Shown piece by piece: positions 1 through 8,733 of a DNA stretch of 64,000 bases; the stretch's first letter is position 1, and each line of letters begins with the position of its first letter. The notes under the pieces were generated by a model that had not been told where the DNA came from, did no database searches, and was given only the letters and a program-made list of their open reading frames with translations. The stretch is from the NCBI GenBank assembly GCA_036384915.1, contig DASVLJ010000074.1, positions 6,589-70,588 on the forward strand. The letters are read 5' to 3'. Both the position numbers and the translations under genes were made by a program. The stretch comes from PKWO01 sp036384915 (GTDB lineage: Bacteria; Pseudomonadota; Gammaproteobacteria; Burkholderiales; Burkholderiaceae_D).

Positions 1-810
1 CGCGTTACCGCCGCCGACACCAGCAAGGTAGCCAACACCTCGGCCACGGCGGCATCCACCGGCGCCGACCTGAACGGCAAGGCGGCGCAGGATGCCGCGC
101 GCCAGATCCGCGAACGCTTGGCCGTGCTGGCCGCGACGCTGTTCGGCGGCAAGGCCGAGGACGTGCGTTTTGCCGCCGACGAAGTCAGCCTCGGCAGCCA
201 GAAGATCGCCTTCGCCGCCCTGGTGCAAAAGGCGTACATGGCGCGCATCCAACTCTGGTCCGACGGCTTCTATGCCACGCCGGGCTTGCACTGGGATGCC
301 AAGACCATGACCGGCAACCCATTCTATTACTTCGCCTATGGCGCGGCGGTGGCCGAGGTCGTGGTCGATACGCTGACCGGCGAATGGAAGCTGTTGTGCG
401 CCGACGCGCTATACGACGCCGGCCAATCGCTCAACCCGGCCATCGACGTGGGCCAGGTCGAAGGCGCCTTCATCCAGGGCATGGGCTGGCTGACCACGGA
501 AGAACTGTGGTGGGACAAGGCGGGCAAACTGATGACGCATGCGCCATCCACCTACAAGATTCCCGGCATCTCCGACTGCCCGCGCGACTTCCGCGTGCGC
601 CTGTTCAAGAACCACAACGCCTCCGACAGCATCCACCGCTCCAAAGCCGTGGGCGAACCGCCGCTGCTGTTGCCGTTCTCGGTGTTTTATGCGATCCGCG
701 ATGCGGTGTCGGCTGCCGGCAACCACAAGGTCAATCCGCCGCTAAATGCGCCCGCGACGAGCGAAGCGATCTTGAAGGCGGTGGAAGCGGTGCAAGCCGC
801 GAAAGTTTAA
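1..810 (+). CDS. xdhB: Xanthine dehydrogenase, molybdopterin-binding subunit (C-terminal part)
   Basis: The frame is open from base 1, so this is the last 269 residues of a protein whose start lies outside the window. The large subunit of xanthine dehydrogenase oxidises hypoxanthine and xanthine to urate at a molybdenum cofactor. Visible hallmarks are TSATAASTGADLNGKAAQDA near the start and AVGEPPLLLPFSVFYAIRDA near the end; the Glu of GEPP is the family's catalytic base. The reading frame ends ten bases before xdhC, so the two are co-transcribed, and guanine deaminase follows, giving a purine-degradation operon. Family assignment is firm; that an XdhA subunit lies upstream is inferred from the usual gene order. 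Confidence 0.95.
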   Translation, partial: RVTAADTSKVANTSATAASTGADLNGKAAQDAARQIRERLAVLAATLFGGKAEDVRFAADEVSLGSQKIAFAALVQKAYMARIQLWSDGFYATPGLHWDAKTMTGNPFYYFAYGAAVAEVVVDTLTGEWKLLCADALYDAGQSLNPAIDVGQVEGAFIQGMGWLTTEELWWDKAGKLMTHAPSTYKIPGISDCPRDFRVRLFKNHNASDSIHRSKAVGEPPLLLPFSVFYAIRDAVSAAGNHKVNPPLNAPATSEAILKAVEAVQAAKV

Positions 811-819
811 GAGGACCTC

Positions 820-2064
820 ATGAGTCATTGGTTGGACGTATGCCTGGACATCACAGCACCGTGCGTGCTGGTCACGGTCGCGGCCGTCGACGGCTCGGGG
901 CCGCGCGAGAGTGGCGCGAAGATGATTGTTACTGCCGATTCGCAGATGGATACGATAGGCGGCGGGCACCTGGAACTCAAGGCTTGCGAACTGGCGCGCG
1001 AGATGTTGCGCACTGGCGTGCCCGCGCGGCGGTTTGAGCGCTTTGCGCTTGGGCCGGGTTTGGGGCAGTGCTGCGGCGGCGTGGTGTATCTCGCCTTCGA
1101 AGTGTTCGATCAGGCGGCAAAAGGGGAATTGGAAGTGATGCGCGAACGCTTGCGGCGCGGCGAAGACTCATGGCGACTCGTACCTCTGGATGAATCCACG
1201 CCCGCCATCCTCATTCGAGAAGACCGCCAGCCGATCTCCCCTCTCCCGCTTGCGGGAGAGGGGACGGGGGAGAAGGATTCCAAAAAAGAGTCGACGGCCG
1301 CACACTCCCTCTCCCCCGCCCCCCTGTGCCCCTACGCCGGGCACCCCTATATGGAGGAGCCATTGGCCGTAGGCGAGTGTCGTTCCGTCGGCGATCCGCA
1401 TGCTGATCGAAACCCCGACCTCACCGCAAGCGGGAGAGGGGAATTTCAAACGCCGATGGTATTTACACCGCAGCGCCCCTGCCACATCATGCGCGACACC
1501 GCAGGCAAACGCTGGCTCGTCGATCCTTGCCTCGCTCATCGCCCTCACCTCGTCCTCTTCGGCGCAGGCCACGTAGGCACGGCCATCGTGCGCTTTCTCG
1601 CCGACCTCCCCTGCCGCGTAACCTGGGTGGACGAACGCGAAGACCTGTTTCCGCAACAAGTCCCGGCCAACGTAACAATCGAAGCCACCGACACCCCAGA
1701 GGCCATCGCGGACCAAGCGCCGCAGGGTGCCACCTTCCTGGTGCTGACCCACAGCCACACCCTGGACCAAACGCTCTCCGAACACATCCTAAAACGCCCG
1801 GGCAACGACTGGTTCGGCCTCATCGGCTCGCGCACCAAGCGCATGCAATTCGAACACCGCCTGAGCGAGCGCGGCATCACGCGCGCCAAGCTCGATGCCA
1901 TGATCTGCCCCATCGGCATACCCGGCATCGCCGGCAAGGAACCGGCCGTGATCGCCGCCGCCGTGGCGGCACAATTGCTGCAGGTATGGGAAGCGCAGGC
2001 ACGCGCCGTGCCGCTCGATGCGCAACCGCGAAGCACGCAGCCCGCCAAAGCCGTTTCCACCTGA
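820..2064 (+). CDS. xdhC: XdhC, molybdenum cofactor insertion/maturation factor, with an embedded repeat
   Basis: XdhC binds and sulfurates the molybdenum cofactor and delivers it to xanthine dehydrogenase. The N-terminal domain has the glycine-rich IGGGHLE and the LGQCCGG cysteine motif (about residue 81-87); the C-terminal Rossmann domain has LFGAGHVGTA (about 246). ATG 820 is preceded by GAGG. At 414 residues it is about 70 longer than I would expect. The excess is residues about 139-208, a proline/glycine-rich low-complexity stretch encoded by a palindromic CTCTCCCGC-type repeat that also occurs between genes here. The insertion lies in the linker between the domains and keeps the frame, so the protein is probably still functional, but this is inference. 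Confidence 0.92.
   Translation: MSHWLDVCLDITAPCVLVTVAAVDGSGPRESGAKMIVTADSQMDTIGGGHLELKACELAREMLRTGVPARRFERFALGPGLGQCCGGVVYLAFEVFDQAAKGELEVMRERLRRGEDSWRLVPLDESTPAILIREDRQPISPLPLAGEGTGEKDSKKESTAAHSLSPAPLCPYAGHPYMEEPLAVGECRSVGDPHADRNPDLTASGRGEFQTPMVFTPQRPCHIMRDTAGKRWLVDPCLAHRPHLVLFGAGHVGTAIVRFLADLPCRVTWVDEREDLFPQQVPANVTIEATDTPEAIADQAPQGATFLVLTHSHTLDQTLSEHILKRPGNDWFGLIGSRTKRMQFEHRLSERGITRAKLDAMICPIGIPGIAGKEPAVIAAAVAAQLLQVWEAQARAVPLDAQPRSTQPAKAVST
1234..1445 (+). repeat. Palindromic repeat element inside xdhC
   Basis: A perfect hairpin (CCCTCTCCCGC, loop, GCGGGAGAGGG, 1241-1264) opens this stretch and a half-copy, GCAAGCGGGAGAGGGG, closes it at about 1427-1442. Related hairpins lie outside genes at 20986-21023, 28490-28530, 28595-28630 and 41622-41643. 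The length (about 210 bases, a multiple of three) and absence of stops leave xdhC open. This resembles the protein-embedded palindromic elements known from Rickettsia. Confidence 0.75.
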
Positions 2065-2120
2065 CAAATACACATCCGCGGCGGCGGGATTAGAATACCG
2101 ACAGCCTCTTGGAATTTCCT

Positions 2121-3443
2121 ATGACTTCTGTTTCCGGCATTCAAGCCTACCGCGCCAGCATTCTCCATTTCACTGCCGATCCGGCCCTGCAGCCGAACGC
2201 ATTTGAATGGTTCGATGACGGCATGCTCGTCATCGAGGGCGGCTTCATCAAGGCCGTGGGCGACTACGCCAAGCTCAAGACCGGCTTGCCGCCGGAGGCC
2301 GTCACGCATGACTTTTCCGGCAAGCTGATCGTGCCCGGCTTCATCGACACCCACGTGCATTACCCGCAGACCGACATGATCGCTTCGCCGGCACCGGGCC
2401 TGCTGCCCTGGCTCGACACCTACACCTTCCCGACCGAGCGGCAATTCTCCAACCCCGACCACGCCGACGACGTGGCCGACTTTTTCGTGCGAGAACTTTT
2501 GCGCTGCGGCACCACCACGGCCATGGTGTATTGCACCGTGCATCCGTCTTCCGTCGATGCTTTCTTCCGCCAGAGCGAAGCGCGCAACCTGCGCATGGCG
2601 GCGGGCAAGGTGCTGATGGACCGCAACTGCCCGGAATTTTTGCAAGACACAGCCGAGACCGGTATCGCCGACAGCGAAACGCTGATTCGCAAATGGCACA
2701 AGAACGGGCGTCAGCTCTACGCCATCACGCCGCGCTTCGCCCCCACCTCGACCGACGCGCAAATGCAGCTGGCCGGCGAACTGGCGCAGGCCTACCCCGA
2801 CACCTACCTGCAAACCCACGTCGCGGAAAACACCGACGAAGTGGCATGGGTCAAGTCGCTCTACCCCGATGCGCGCAGCTACCTCGACGTGTATGACCGC
2901 TTCGGCATGCTCCGTCCGCGCTCCATGTACGCGCACTGCATCTGGCTCGACGACGCCGACCGCGCCCGCATGGCCGAGACGCAATCGGCCATCTCGATCT
3001 GCCCCACCTCCAATCTGTTCTTAGGCAGCGGCCTGTTCGATTTCGAGCGTGCCGAGGCGGCGCAAGTGCCGCTCTCGATCGCGACCGACGTGGGCGGCGG
3101 CACTTCGTTCTCGATGCTGCAGACCATGAATGAAACCTACAAGGTGGCGCGCATGGGCGGCACCTACCTGCCCGCCTTGCGCATGTTCTACCTCGCCACG
3201 CTGGGCGGGGCGAAAGCCATGCAGCTCGACGGCACGATAGGGAGCTTCCGCGTCGGCAATGAAGCCGACTTCGTCGTGCTCGACCCGCAGGCCACGCCGC
3301 TATTGGCACGCCGTTCGGCGCGCACCAACAGCATGGAAGAATTGCTGTTCGCGATCGCCATGCTCGGCGACGACCGCACCATCGCCGCGACCTACGCCGC
3401 CGGCAAATGCGTGCACGCGCGCGACCGGAGCCATGCGCAATGA
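2121..3443 (+). CDS. guaD: Guanine deaminase
   Basis: GuaD hydrolyses guanine to xanthine and ammonia, feeding the xanthine dehydrogenase encoded just upstream. The protein is an amidohydrolase with a metal-binding HxH in PGFIDTHVHYPQ, a second histidine in QTHVAEN, a third in YAHCIWLDD and the catalytic Asp in IATDVGGGTSFSM; its 440 residues fit the family. I chose ATG 2121, which has GGAA six bases upstream, over the TTG at 2109 that would add only four residues. The 56-base gap from xdhC suggests the same transcript. Confidence 0.95.
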   Translation: MTSVSGIQAYRASILHFTADPALQPNAFEWFDDGMLVIEGGFIKAVGDYAKLKTGLPPEAVTHDFSGKLIVPGFIDTHVHYPQTDMIASPAPGLLPWLDTYTFPTERQFSNPDHADDVADFFVRELLRCGTTTAMVYCTVHPSSVDAFFRQSEARNLRMAAGKVLMDRNCPEFLQDTAETGIADSETLIRKWHKNGRQLYAITPRFAPTSTDAQMQLAGELAQAYPDTYLQTHVAENTDEVAWVKSLYPDARSYLDVYDRFGMLRPRSMYAHCIWLDDADRARMAETQSAISICPTSNLFLGSGLFDFERAEAAQVPLSIATDVGGGTSFSMLQTMNETYKVARMGGTYLPALRMFYLATLGGAKAMQLDGTIGSFRVGNEADFVVLDPQATPLLARRSARTNSMEELLFAIAMLGDDRTIAATYAAGKCVHARDRSHAQ

Positions 3444-3532
3444 TCGGGTATCATGACTGACCCGCGCTGATGCGCAGGCTCGACGACATCGACACCGGCT
3501 GCCGTACATAACAACAGATATAGGAACCACCC

Positions 3533-3724
3533 ATGCCCACCATCAACGTACAAATGTTCGAAGGCCGCAGCGTCGAGCAGAAACGCGCCTTCGTCAAGGC
3601 CGTGACCGAAGCGGCCGTCGCCAATCTGAAATGCAGCGCCGAGTCGGTTGATATCATCATTACCGAATATAAGCCTGAGAATTGGGCGACGGCGGGGAAA
3701 CTTTGGTCCGAGCCGCGTGGGTGA
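3533..3724 (+). CDS. 4-oxalocrotonate tautomerase family protein
   Basis: A 63-residue protein of the tautomerase superfamily, small enzymes that use the N-terminal proline (exposed after Met removal) as general base. Here MPTINVQMFEGRS gives Pro at the catalytic position, followed by the typical KRAFVKAVTEAA helix. The length matches 4-oxalocrotonate tautomerase (about 62). Family members act on 2-hydroxymuconate-type enols in aromatic degradation, but many are of unknown substrate and nothing nearby identifies one. It follows guaD by 90 bases on the same strand and could share its transcript. Confidence 0.9.
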   Translation: MPTINVQMFEGRSVEQKRAFVKAVTEAAVANLKCSAESVDIIITEYKPENWATAGKLWSEPRG

Positions 3725-3775
3725 TGATCCACTGAACTGCAGGGTGGGCCGGAAGTCGGCACGCGAGCGCAGCGC

Positions 3776-3850
3776 TTCCCAACAAGAATTAAAAGGCGCC
3801 GTTAGATGCACTTGGTGGGTAACGCTACGCTCACCCACCCTACCTTCCTT
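3776..3850. repeat. Short inverted GGTGGGT/ACCCACC repeat
   Basis: Between the tautomerase and slyX there is GGTGGGTAACGCTACGCTCA followed directly by CCCACCCTACC, whose ends are complementary (GGTGGGT with ACCCACC). It resembles the intergenic GTAGGGTGGG repeats common in Burkholderiales and could act as a bidirectional terminator for these convergent genes. Confidence 0.5.
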
Positions 3851-3895
3851 GGCTACGCTCGGCTAGCAACGCCCGGTACAACTCACGAATTCAGA

Positions 3896-4129
3896 TCAAT
3901 AATGCGGCGGACGCTCATGCTGCACTTCCTGCCGCTGATCGTCGCTCGAAGGCTCGGGCATGCGCCGCAGCATGGCAGTGTACAAAGCCTCAAGCCGTTC
4001 TATCTTCTTTTGCTGTTCATAGATCGTCTGGTTCAGCGCATCGAGCATGTCCTCGGCGCGTGTCAGCTTGATCTCGATATCCATCAGACGTTCTTCTTCC
4101 ATGAGCGGCTCCTTGTCATTGGCCGTCAT
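3896..4129 (-). CDS. slyX: SlyX family protein
   Basis: A 77-residue protein matching SlyX: an N-terminal stretch MDIEIKLTRAEDMLDALNQ continuing into a coiled coil (TIYEQQKKIERLEALYTAML), then a proline-rich charged tail ending in HERPPHY. SlyX is widespread in proteobacteria and its biochemical role is unknown. The start has GGAGC upstream. It stands alone on the minus strand, about 100 bases downstream of eda, which is transcribed in the same direction, so read-through from edd-eda is possible. Confidence 0.85.
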   Translation of the reverse strand: MTANDKEPLMEEERLMDIEIKLTRAEDMLDALNQTIYEQQKKIERLEALYTAMLRRMPEPSSDDQRQEVQHERPPHY

Positions 4130-4231
4130 TGTATGTCAGGTGGTGAGGTAGGACGAAGGAGGTTAGCCGGAGTGGCTGATTGACACCCCTCGACCGCTGG
4201 CGGGCGAGGGATGACCGGCAGGAGGGCTCGC

Positions 4232-4870
4232 TTACGCCGGACGCAATGCGCTGGCCGCCTTTGCCAACGCCGTGATCCTGTCCCAATCGCCGGCCAGCAT
4301 GGCATCCTTGGGTGTGAGCCATGAACCACCGACACAAGCCACGTTCTTGCAAGCCAGGAATTGCGGCGCCGTCGCTTCGCTGATGCCGCCCGTGGGGCAG
4401 AAGGTGACATCGGGCAGCGGGCCGGCGATGGCGTTCAACATGCCCACGCCGCCCGCCGGCACGGCCGGGAACAGCTTCAATTGGCGGAAGCCCGCTTCGC
4501 GCGCGCGCATCACTTCCGAAGGCGTCATTACACCAGGCAGGAGCGGCAGGCCGGAGGAACGTGCGCCCTCGATCAGCGCTTCGGTCAAACCGGGCGAGAC
4601 GCCGAACACGGCGCCGGCATCGCGTGCGGCGGCAAACTCTTCCGGCTGCGTCAGCGTGCCGACACCGACAATGGCGCCTTCCACTTCGCTGGCCATGGCG
4701 CGGATCGCCGGCAAGCCGTGCCTGGTGCGCAGCGTGACTTCGAGCACGCGGATGCCGCCGGCGACCAGGGCCCGGGCCAAGGGCACGGCATGGTCGAGAT
4801 CATCGATGGCGATCACGGGGATGACCGCCGAGGTTTTCATGATGTGCAGCACATCGGGCATGAGTTTCAT
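4232..4870 (-). CDS. eda: 2-dehydro-3-deoxy-phosphogluconate (KDPG) aldolase
   Basis: Cleaves KDPG to pyruvate and glyceraldehyde 3-phosphate, the last step of the Entner-Doudoroff pathway. The 212-residue sequence is a class I aldolase TIM barrel: RVLEVTLRTRHGLPAI (with the conserved Glu), VGVGTLTQPEEF, SPGLTEALIE, LPLLPGVMTPSEVM, LKLFPAVPAGG (Schiff-base Lys) and FCPTGGISEATAPQFLA. The start codon overlaps the edd stop by four bases (ATGA), so the two are translationally coupled. Confidence 0.96.
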   Translation of the reverse strand: MKLMPDVLHIMKTSAVIPVIAIDDLDHAVPLARALVAGGIRVLEVTLRTRHGLPAIRAMASEVEGAIVGVGTLTQPEEFAAARDAGAVFGVSPGLTEALIEGARSSGLPLLPGVMTPSEVMRAREAGFRQLKLFPAVPAGGVGMLNAIAGPLPDVTFCPTGGISEATAPQFLACKNVACVGGSWLTPKDAMLAGDWDRITALAKAASALRPA

Positions 4871-6738
4871 ACGGTTGCTTTCTCTGGAGCGTGGATTACT
4901 GGAGGCAGACTGAAGCTGGTGGCGCCTTGCTCGGCTTCAGAGACGCCGTTGCGGAAGATGGCGAACAATTCGCGGCCCATGCCGACCTGGTTGGGGCCGA
5001 GGTCGGCCGTTTCCATGCCGCGCGCCTGCCATTCGGCATCGGGCACCAGGGCTTGCAGCACGCCGGCGTCGGCATCCAGGCGGATCAAGTCGCCGGTGCG
5101 CACGCGGCCCAGCGGGCCGCCAACCAGCACTTCGGGCGAAACGTGGATCGCGGCGGGCACCTTGCCCGACGCGCCGGACATGCGGCCGTCGGTGACGAGC
5201 GCGACACGGCGGCCTGCATCCTGCAGGTTCGATAGTGCCGGCGTCAGCGAATGCAGCTCCGGCATGCCGTTGGCACGCGGCCCCTGGAAGCGCACCACGG
5301 CGACGAAGTCGCGATCGAGCTCGCCGGCCTTGTAGGCCTTCAGGAAGGCATCCTGCGAATTGAACACGATGGCCGGCGCATGCACGATGCGGTGTTCCGG
5401 CTTGACGGCGGACACCTTGATCACGGCGCGTCCGAGGTTGCCGGACAAGAGGCGCAAGCCGCCATCGGGCGAAAATGGATCGGCCGGCTTGCGCAACACC
5501 TTGTTGTCGCCCGACTCCCTCGGTGCATCGTGCCAGCTGACACCCTTGCCGTCGAGCTTTGGTTCGACCGTGTGCGCATACAAACCCTTGCCCATGATCG
5601 TGGTCACGTCGTCATGCAGCAGGCCGGCATTCAACAACTCGCGGATCACGAAGGGCGTGCCGCCGGCGGCGTGGAAGTGGTTCACATCGGCTTCGCCGTT
5701 GGGGTAGATGCGCGTCAACAGCGGAATGACAGCCGAGAGTTCGTCGAAGTCGGTCCAGTCAATAATGATGCCGGCCGCCTTGGCAATGGCGACCAAGTGC
5801 AATGTGTGGTTGGTCGAGCCGCCCGTGGCAAGCAAGGCGATGATGGCATTGACGATGCTCTTTTCATCGACCACGTGGCCGATCGGCGTGAAGGCTTCAT
5901 TGTGCTGGCTGATTTCCACAGCGCGGCGTGCGGCGGCGGCGGTGAGCGCATCGCGCAGCGGCGTGTTGGGCGTGATGAAGGCGGCGCCCGGCAGGTGCAA
6001 GCCCATGACTTCCATCAGCATCTGGTTGCTATTGGCCGTACCGTAGAAGGTGCAGGTGCCGGCATCGTGGTAAGACGCGGATTCGGCTTCGAGCAATTCG
6101 GCGCGGCCGATCTTGCCTTGCGCATAGAGCTGGCGCACCTTGGCCTTTTCCGGATTGGACATGCCCGAAGTCATCGGCCCGGCCGGCACGAAGATGCCGG
6201 GCAGGTGGCCGAAGTGGAGCGCGCCGATCAGCAGGCCCGGCACGATCTTGTCGCACACGCCCAGGTACAGCGCGGCGTCGAACATATTGTGCGACAGCGC
6301 GATGGCCGTGCCCATGGCGATGGCGTCGCGTGAAAAGAGCGAGAGTTCCATGCCGGGCTGGCCCTGGGTGATACCGTCGCACATCGCAGGCACGCCGCCC
6401 GCATACTGGGCTACGCCGCCGGCTTCGCGCACCGCATCGCGGATGATGGCGGGAAAGCGCTCGAAGGGCTGGTGCGCCGAGAGCATGTCGTTATAGGCCG
6501 AGACGATGGCCACCGACACCCGCTTCTGCTCCTTCAGCACCAGTTTGTCGGAAGGGGAAAAGGCGGCGAAGCCATGCGCGAGGTTGGTGCAGGAGAGCGT
6601 GCCGCGATGCACACCGCCGCGCCGCGCCGCCTCGATATGCTGCAGGTAGGCTTCACGCGTGACGCGGCTCTTTTCGACGATGCGGGCGGTGACCTTGGCA
6701 ATGACGGGGTGGACTGGCTTGGCGGACTGAGCGGACAT
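4867..6738 (-). CDS. edd: 6-phosphogluconate dehydratase
   Basis: Dehydrates 6-phosphogluconate to KDPG in the Entner-Doudoroff pathway. The 623-residue length fits the IlvD/Edd family. Conserved stretches are SCTNLAHGFAAFSPSDKL, SAYNDMLSAHQPFERFP, PAMCDGITQGQPGMELSLFS and LATGGSTNHTLHLVAIA, and the cysteines in MCDG, GVCDKIVPG and GTCTFYG are the expected [4Fe-4S] ligands. It is the first gene of an edd-eda operon that diverges from pgi-zwf-hexR. The 281-base AT-rich region upstream contains candidate HexR operators. Confidence 0.96.
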   Translation of the reverse strand: MSAQSAKPVHPVIAKVTARIVEKSRVTREAYLQHIEAARRGGVHRGTLSCTNLAHGFAAFSPSDKLVLKEQKRVSVAIVSAYNDMLSAHQPFERFPAIIRDAVREAGGVAQYAGGVPAMCDGITQGQPGMELSLFSRDAIAMGTAIALSHNMFDAALYLGVCDKIVPGLLIGALHFGHLPGIFVPAGPMTSGMSNPEKAKVRQLYAQGKIGRAELLEAESASYHDAGTCTFYGTANSNQMLMEVMGLHLPGAAFITPNTPLRDALTAAAARRAVEISQHNEAFTPIGHVVDEKSIVNAIIALLATGGSTNHTLHLVAIAKAAGIIIDWTDFDELSAVIPLLTRIYPNGEADVNHFHAAGGTPFVIRELLNAGLLHDDVTTIMGKGLYAHTVEPKLDGKGVSWHDAPRESGDNKVLRKPADPFSPDGGLRLLSGNLGRAVIKVSAVKPEHRIVHAPAIVFNSQDAFLKAYKAGELDRDFVAVVRFQGPRANGMPELHSLTPALSNLQDAGRRVALVTDGRMSGASGKVPAAIHVSPEVLVGGPLGRVRTGDLIRLDADAGVLQALVPDAEWQARGMETADLGPNQVGMGRELFAIFRNGVSEAEQGATSFSLPPVIHAPEKATV

Positions 6739-7019
6739 ATTGGCTTCCTGGCTGATCGTTTATTCTGAAATTTTACTACGAAATGAAAAATAAAACAGGT
6801 TTTCGTTCGTGGTTTTTGACGGCATTTTGCAGATTTTATTTGTCTTTTTTACAAAATAGCATATCATTTCCATGACGTTTCCAGAGGAAAATTGTTCGGA
6901 ACATAGTGCGAAGCAAGAAAAATCATAATTTTGTAGTGGATTTTCTACTTTGTGTTGTATAGTAAGGAAAATCGAAGAAACCCCACAGACCAGCCGTACC
7001 ATTGACCGCTCCTGAGACC
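6739..7019. promoter_or_regulatory. Divergent control region between edd and pgi with candidate HexR operators
   Basis: This stretch is much more AT-rich than its surroundings and must hold promoters for both operons. Two related sequences lie near its ends: TGAAATTTTACTACGAAATG (6766-6785) and TTGTAGTGGATTTTCTACTT (6931-6950). The second is a GTAG-N8-CTAC dyad resembling the TGTARTnnnAYTACA boxes of HexR regulons. A HexR-like gene closes the pgi-zwf operon, so autoregulated control by KDPG is likely; the operator calls are inference. Confidence 0.5.
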
Positions 7020-8684
7020 ATGCAACAAGCCAGCCTGACCAACTCGCCAGCCTACCGGACGCTGGCAGACCATTACACAAGCGACGACGACGGTGCCCGC
7101 AACTGGCAATTGCGCGACCTGTTCGCCAAAGACAGCAAGCGTTTTTCCGAATTCTCGCTCAAGGCGGCCGGCCTGTTCCTCGATTATTCCAAGAACCGGC
7201 TCAACAAGAAAACCATCGCCCTGCTGTGCGATCTGGCGCGCGAGTGCGGCCTGGAAGCGCGGCGCGATGCCATGTTCGCCGGCGACAAGATCAATTCCAC
7301 CGAAAAGCGTGCGGTGCTGCACACCGCCCTGCGCGCACCGAAAGGCCAGGCCCTGACGGTCGATGGGCAAGACGTGAATGCCGATGTGCACGCCGTGCTG
7401 GCCCAGGTCAAGGCTTTTGCCGGGCGCGTGCGTTCCGGCGAGTGGACGGGCTATAGCGGCAAAGCAATCACCGATATCGTCAATATCGGCATCGGCGGCT
7501 CCGACCTCGGGCCCGAGATGGTGTGCCGCGCCCTGCGCGGCGCGGCGCATGAGCGCTTGAACCTGCACTTCGTCGCCAACGTCGACGGGCACGACCTCGA
7601 TGCGGCGTTGGCCAAGGTCGATCGCGAAACCACGCTGTTCATCATTGCGTCGAAAACGTTCACCACCGCCGAGACCATGTTGAATGCCGGCTCGGCACGC
7701 GCCTGGTTCCTCGAGGGCGCCCGCGAGGCTGATCTGCCCAAGCACTTCGTGGCAGTCTCGACCAATGCCAAGGCCGTGGCCGCGTTCGGCATCGATACGG
7801 CCAACATGTTCCCGTTCTGGGATTGGGTCGGCGGCCGTTACTCGATCTGGTCCGCCATCGGCTTGCCCGTGGCGCTCGCCGTGGGCGGCGAGCAATTCGA
7901 AGCCTTCCTGGCGGGCGCGCACGCGATGGACGAGCACTTCCGCACAGCCCCGCTGGAACAAAACATGCCGGCGCTGCTGGGCTTGATCGGCGTGTGGTAC
8001 CGCAATTTCTTCGGCTGGGGTTCGATCTCGATCGCGCCCTATCATCAAGACCTGGCGCAGTTCGCCGATTACCTGCAACAGCTGGAGATGGAAAGCAACG
8101 GCAAGCGCGTCACGCGCGAGGGCGGCGCTATCGATTACGCCACCTGCCCTGCCGTCTGGGGCAACGTCGGCACCAACGGCCAGCATGCCTACTTCCAGTT
8201 GCTGCATCAGGGCACCGACGTGATCCCGGTCGACTTCATCGCCGCGCTTGAGGCCGGCCATGCCTTGCCGGGCCACCAGGCCGCCCTGCTGGCCAATTGC
8301 TTCGCCCAATCCGAGGCCTTCATGCGCGGCAAGAACGAGGATGAAGCACGCGCCGATCTGCAAGCCGCCAAACTGAGCGAGGACGACATCGCCGCGCTGT
8401 TGCCGCACAAGGTCTTCCCCGGCAACCGCCCGAGCAACACCGTCCTGCTCGACCGCCTCACGCCAGCCACGCTGGGCGCCTTGATCGCGCTCTATGAACA
8501 CAAGGTGTTCGTGCAAGGCATCGTGTGGGGCTTGAACAGTTTCGACCAATGGGGCGTGGAACTGGGCAAGGTGCTGGCCAAGACCATCGAACAGGAATTG
8601 ACCGGCACAGCCGATGCGGCAAAACATGACAGCTCGACCAATGGCTTGATCGCCCTGGCCAAGCGGGCACTGAAGACGAATTAA
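7020..8684 (+). CDS. pgi: Glucose-6-phosphate isomerase
   Basis: Interconverts glucose 6-phosphate and fructose 6-phosphate. The protein (554 residues from ATG 7020) has the phosphosugar-binding IGIGGSDLGPEMVCRAL, the second signature IIASKTFTTAETMLNA, the catalytic Glu in QLEMESNGKRVTREG, and the catalytic Lys in the C-terminal GVELGKVLAKTIEQEL. ATG 7020 was chosen over the in-frame TTG six codons earlier because the conserved homology starts at QQASLTNSPAY. It heads the operon pgi-zwf-hexR, where it links fructose 6-phosphate to the Entner-Doudoroff pathway. Confidence 0.96.
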   Translation: MQQASLTNSPAYRTLADHYTSDDDGARNWQLRDLFAKDSKRFSEFSLKAAGLFLDYSKNRLNKKTIALLCDLARECGLEARRDAMFAGDKINSTEKRAVLHTALRAPKGQALTVDGQDVNADVHAVLAQVKAFAGRVRSGEWTGYSGKAITDIVNIGIGGSDLGPEMVCRALRGAAHERLNLHFVANVDGHDLDAALAKVDRETTLFIIASKTFTTAETMLNAGSARAWFLEGAREADLPKHFVAVSTNAKAVAAFGIDTANMFPFWDWVGGRYSIWSAIGLPVALAVGGEQFEAFLAGAHAMDEHFRTAPLEQNMPALLGLIGVWYRNFFGWGSISIAPYHQDLAQFADYLQQLEMESNGKRVTREGGAIDYATCPAVWGNVGTNGQHAYFQLLHQGTDVIPVDFIAALEAGHALPGHQAALLANCFAQSEAFMRGKNEDEARADLQAAKLSEDDIAALLPHKVFPGNRPSNTVLLDRLTPATLGALIALYEHKVFVQGIVWGLNSFDQWGVELGKVLAKTIEQELTGTADAAKHDSSTNGLIALAKRALKTN

Positions 8685-8733
8685 GACTTATCACTGACAA
8701 CAAAACCTACTGACAACGGGACAAGCTCTCATC

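Noticed and set aside
1545..2984. Long open frame on the minus strand opposite xdhC and guaD
   Set aside because: It is the low-stop shadow of GC-rich genes; the protein has no recognisable domain, while the plus-strand genes match known families over their whole length.
6945..8627. A 560-codon open frame antisense to pgi
   Set aside because: Its composition (His, Gly, Ala, Arg-rich) is typical of an antisense frame, and pgi is unambiguous on the other strand.
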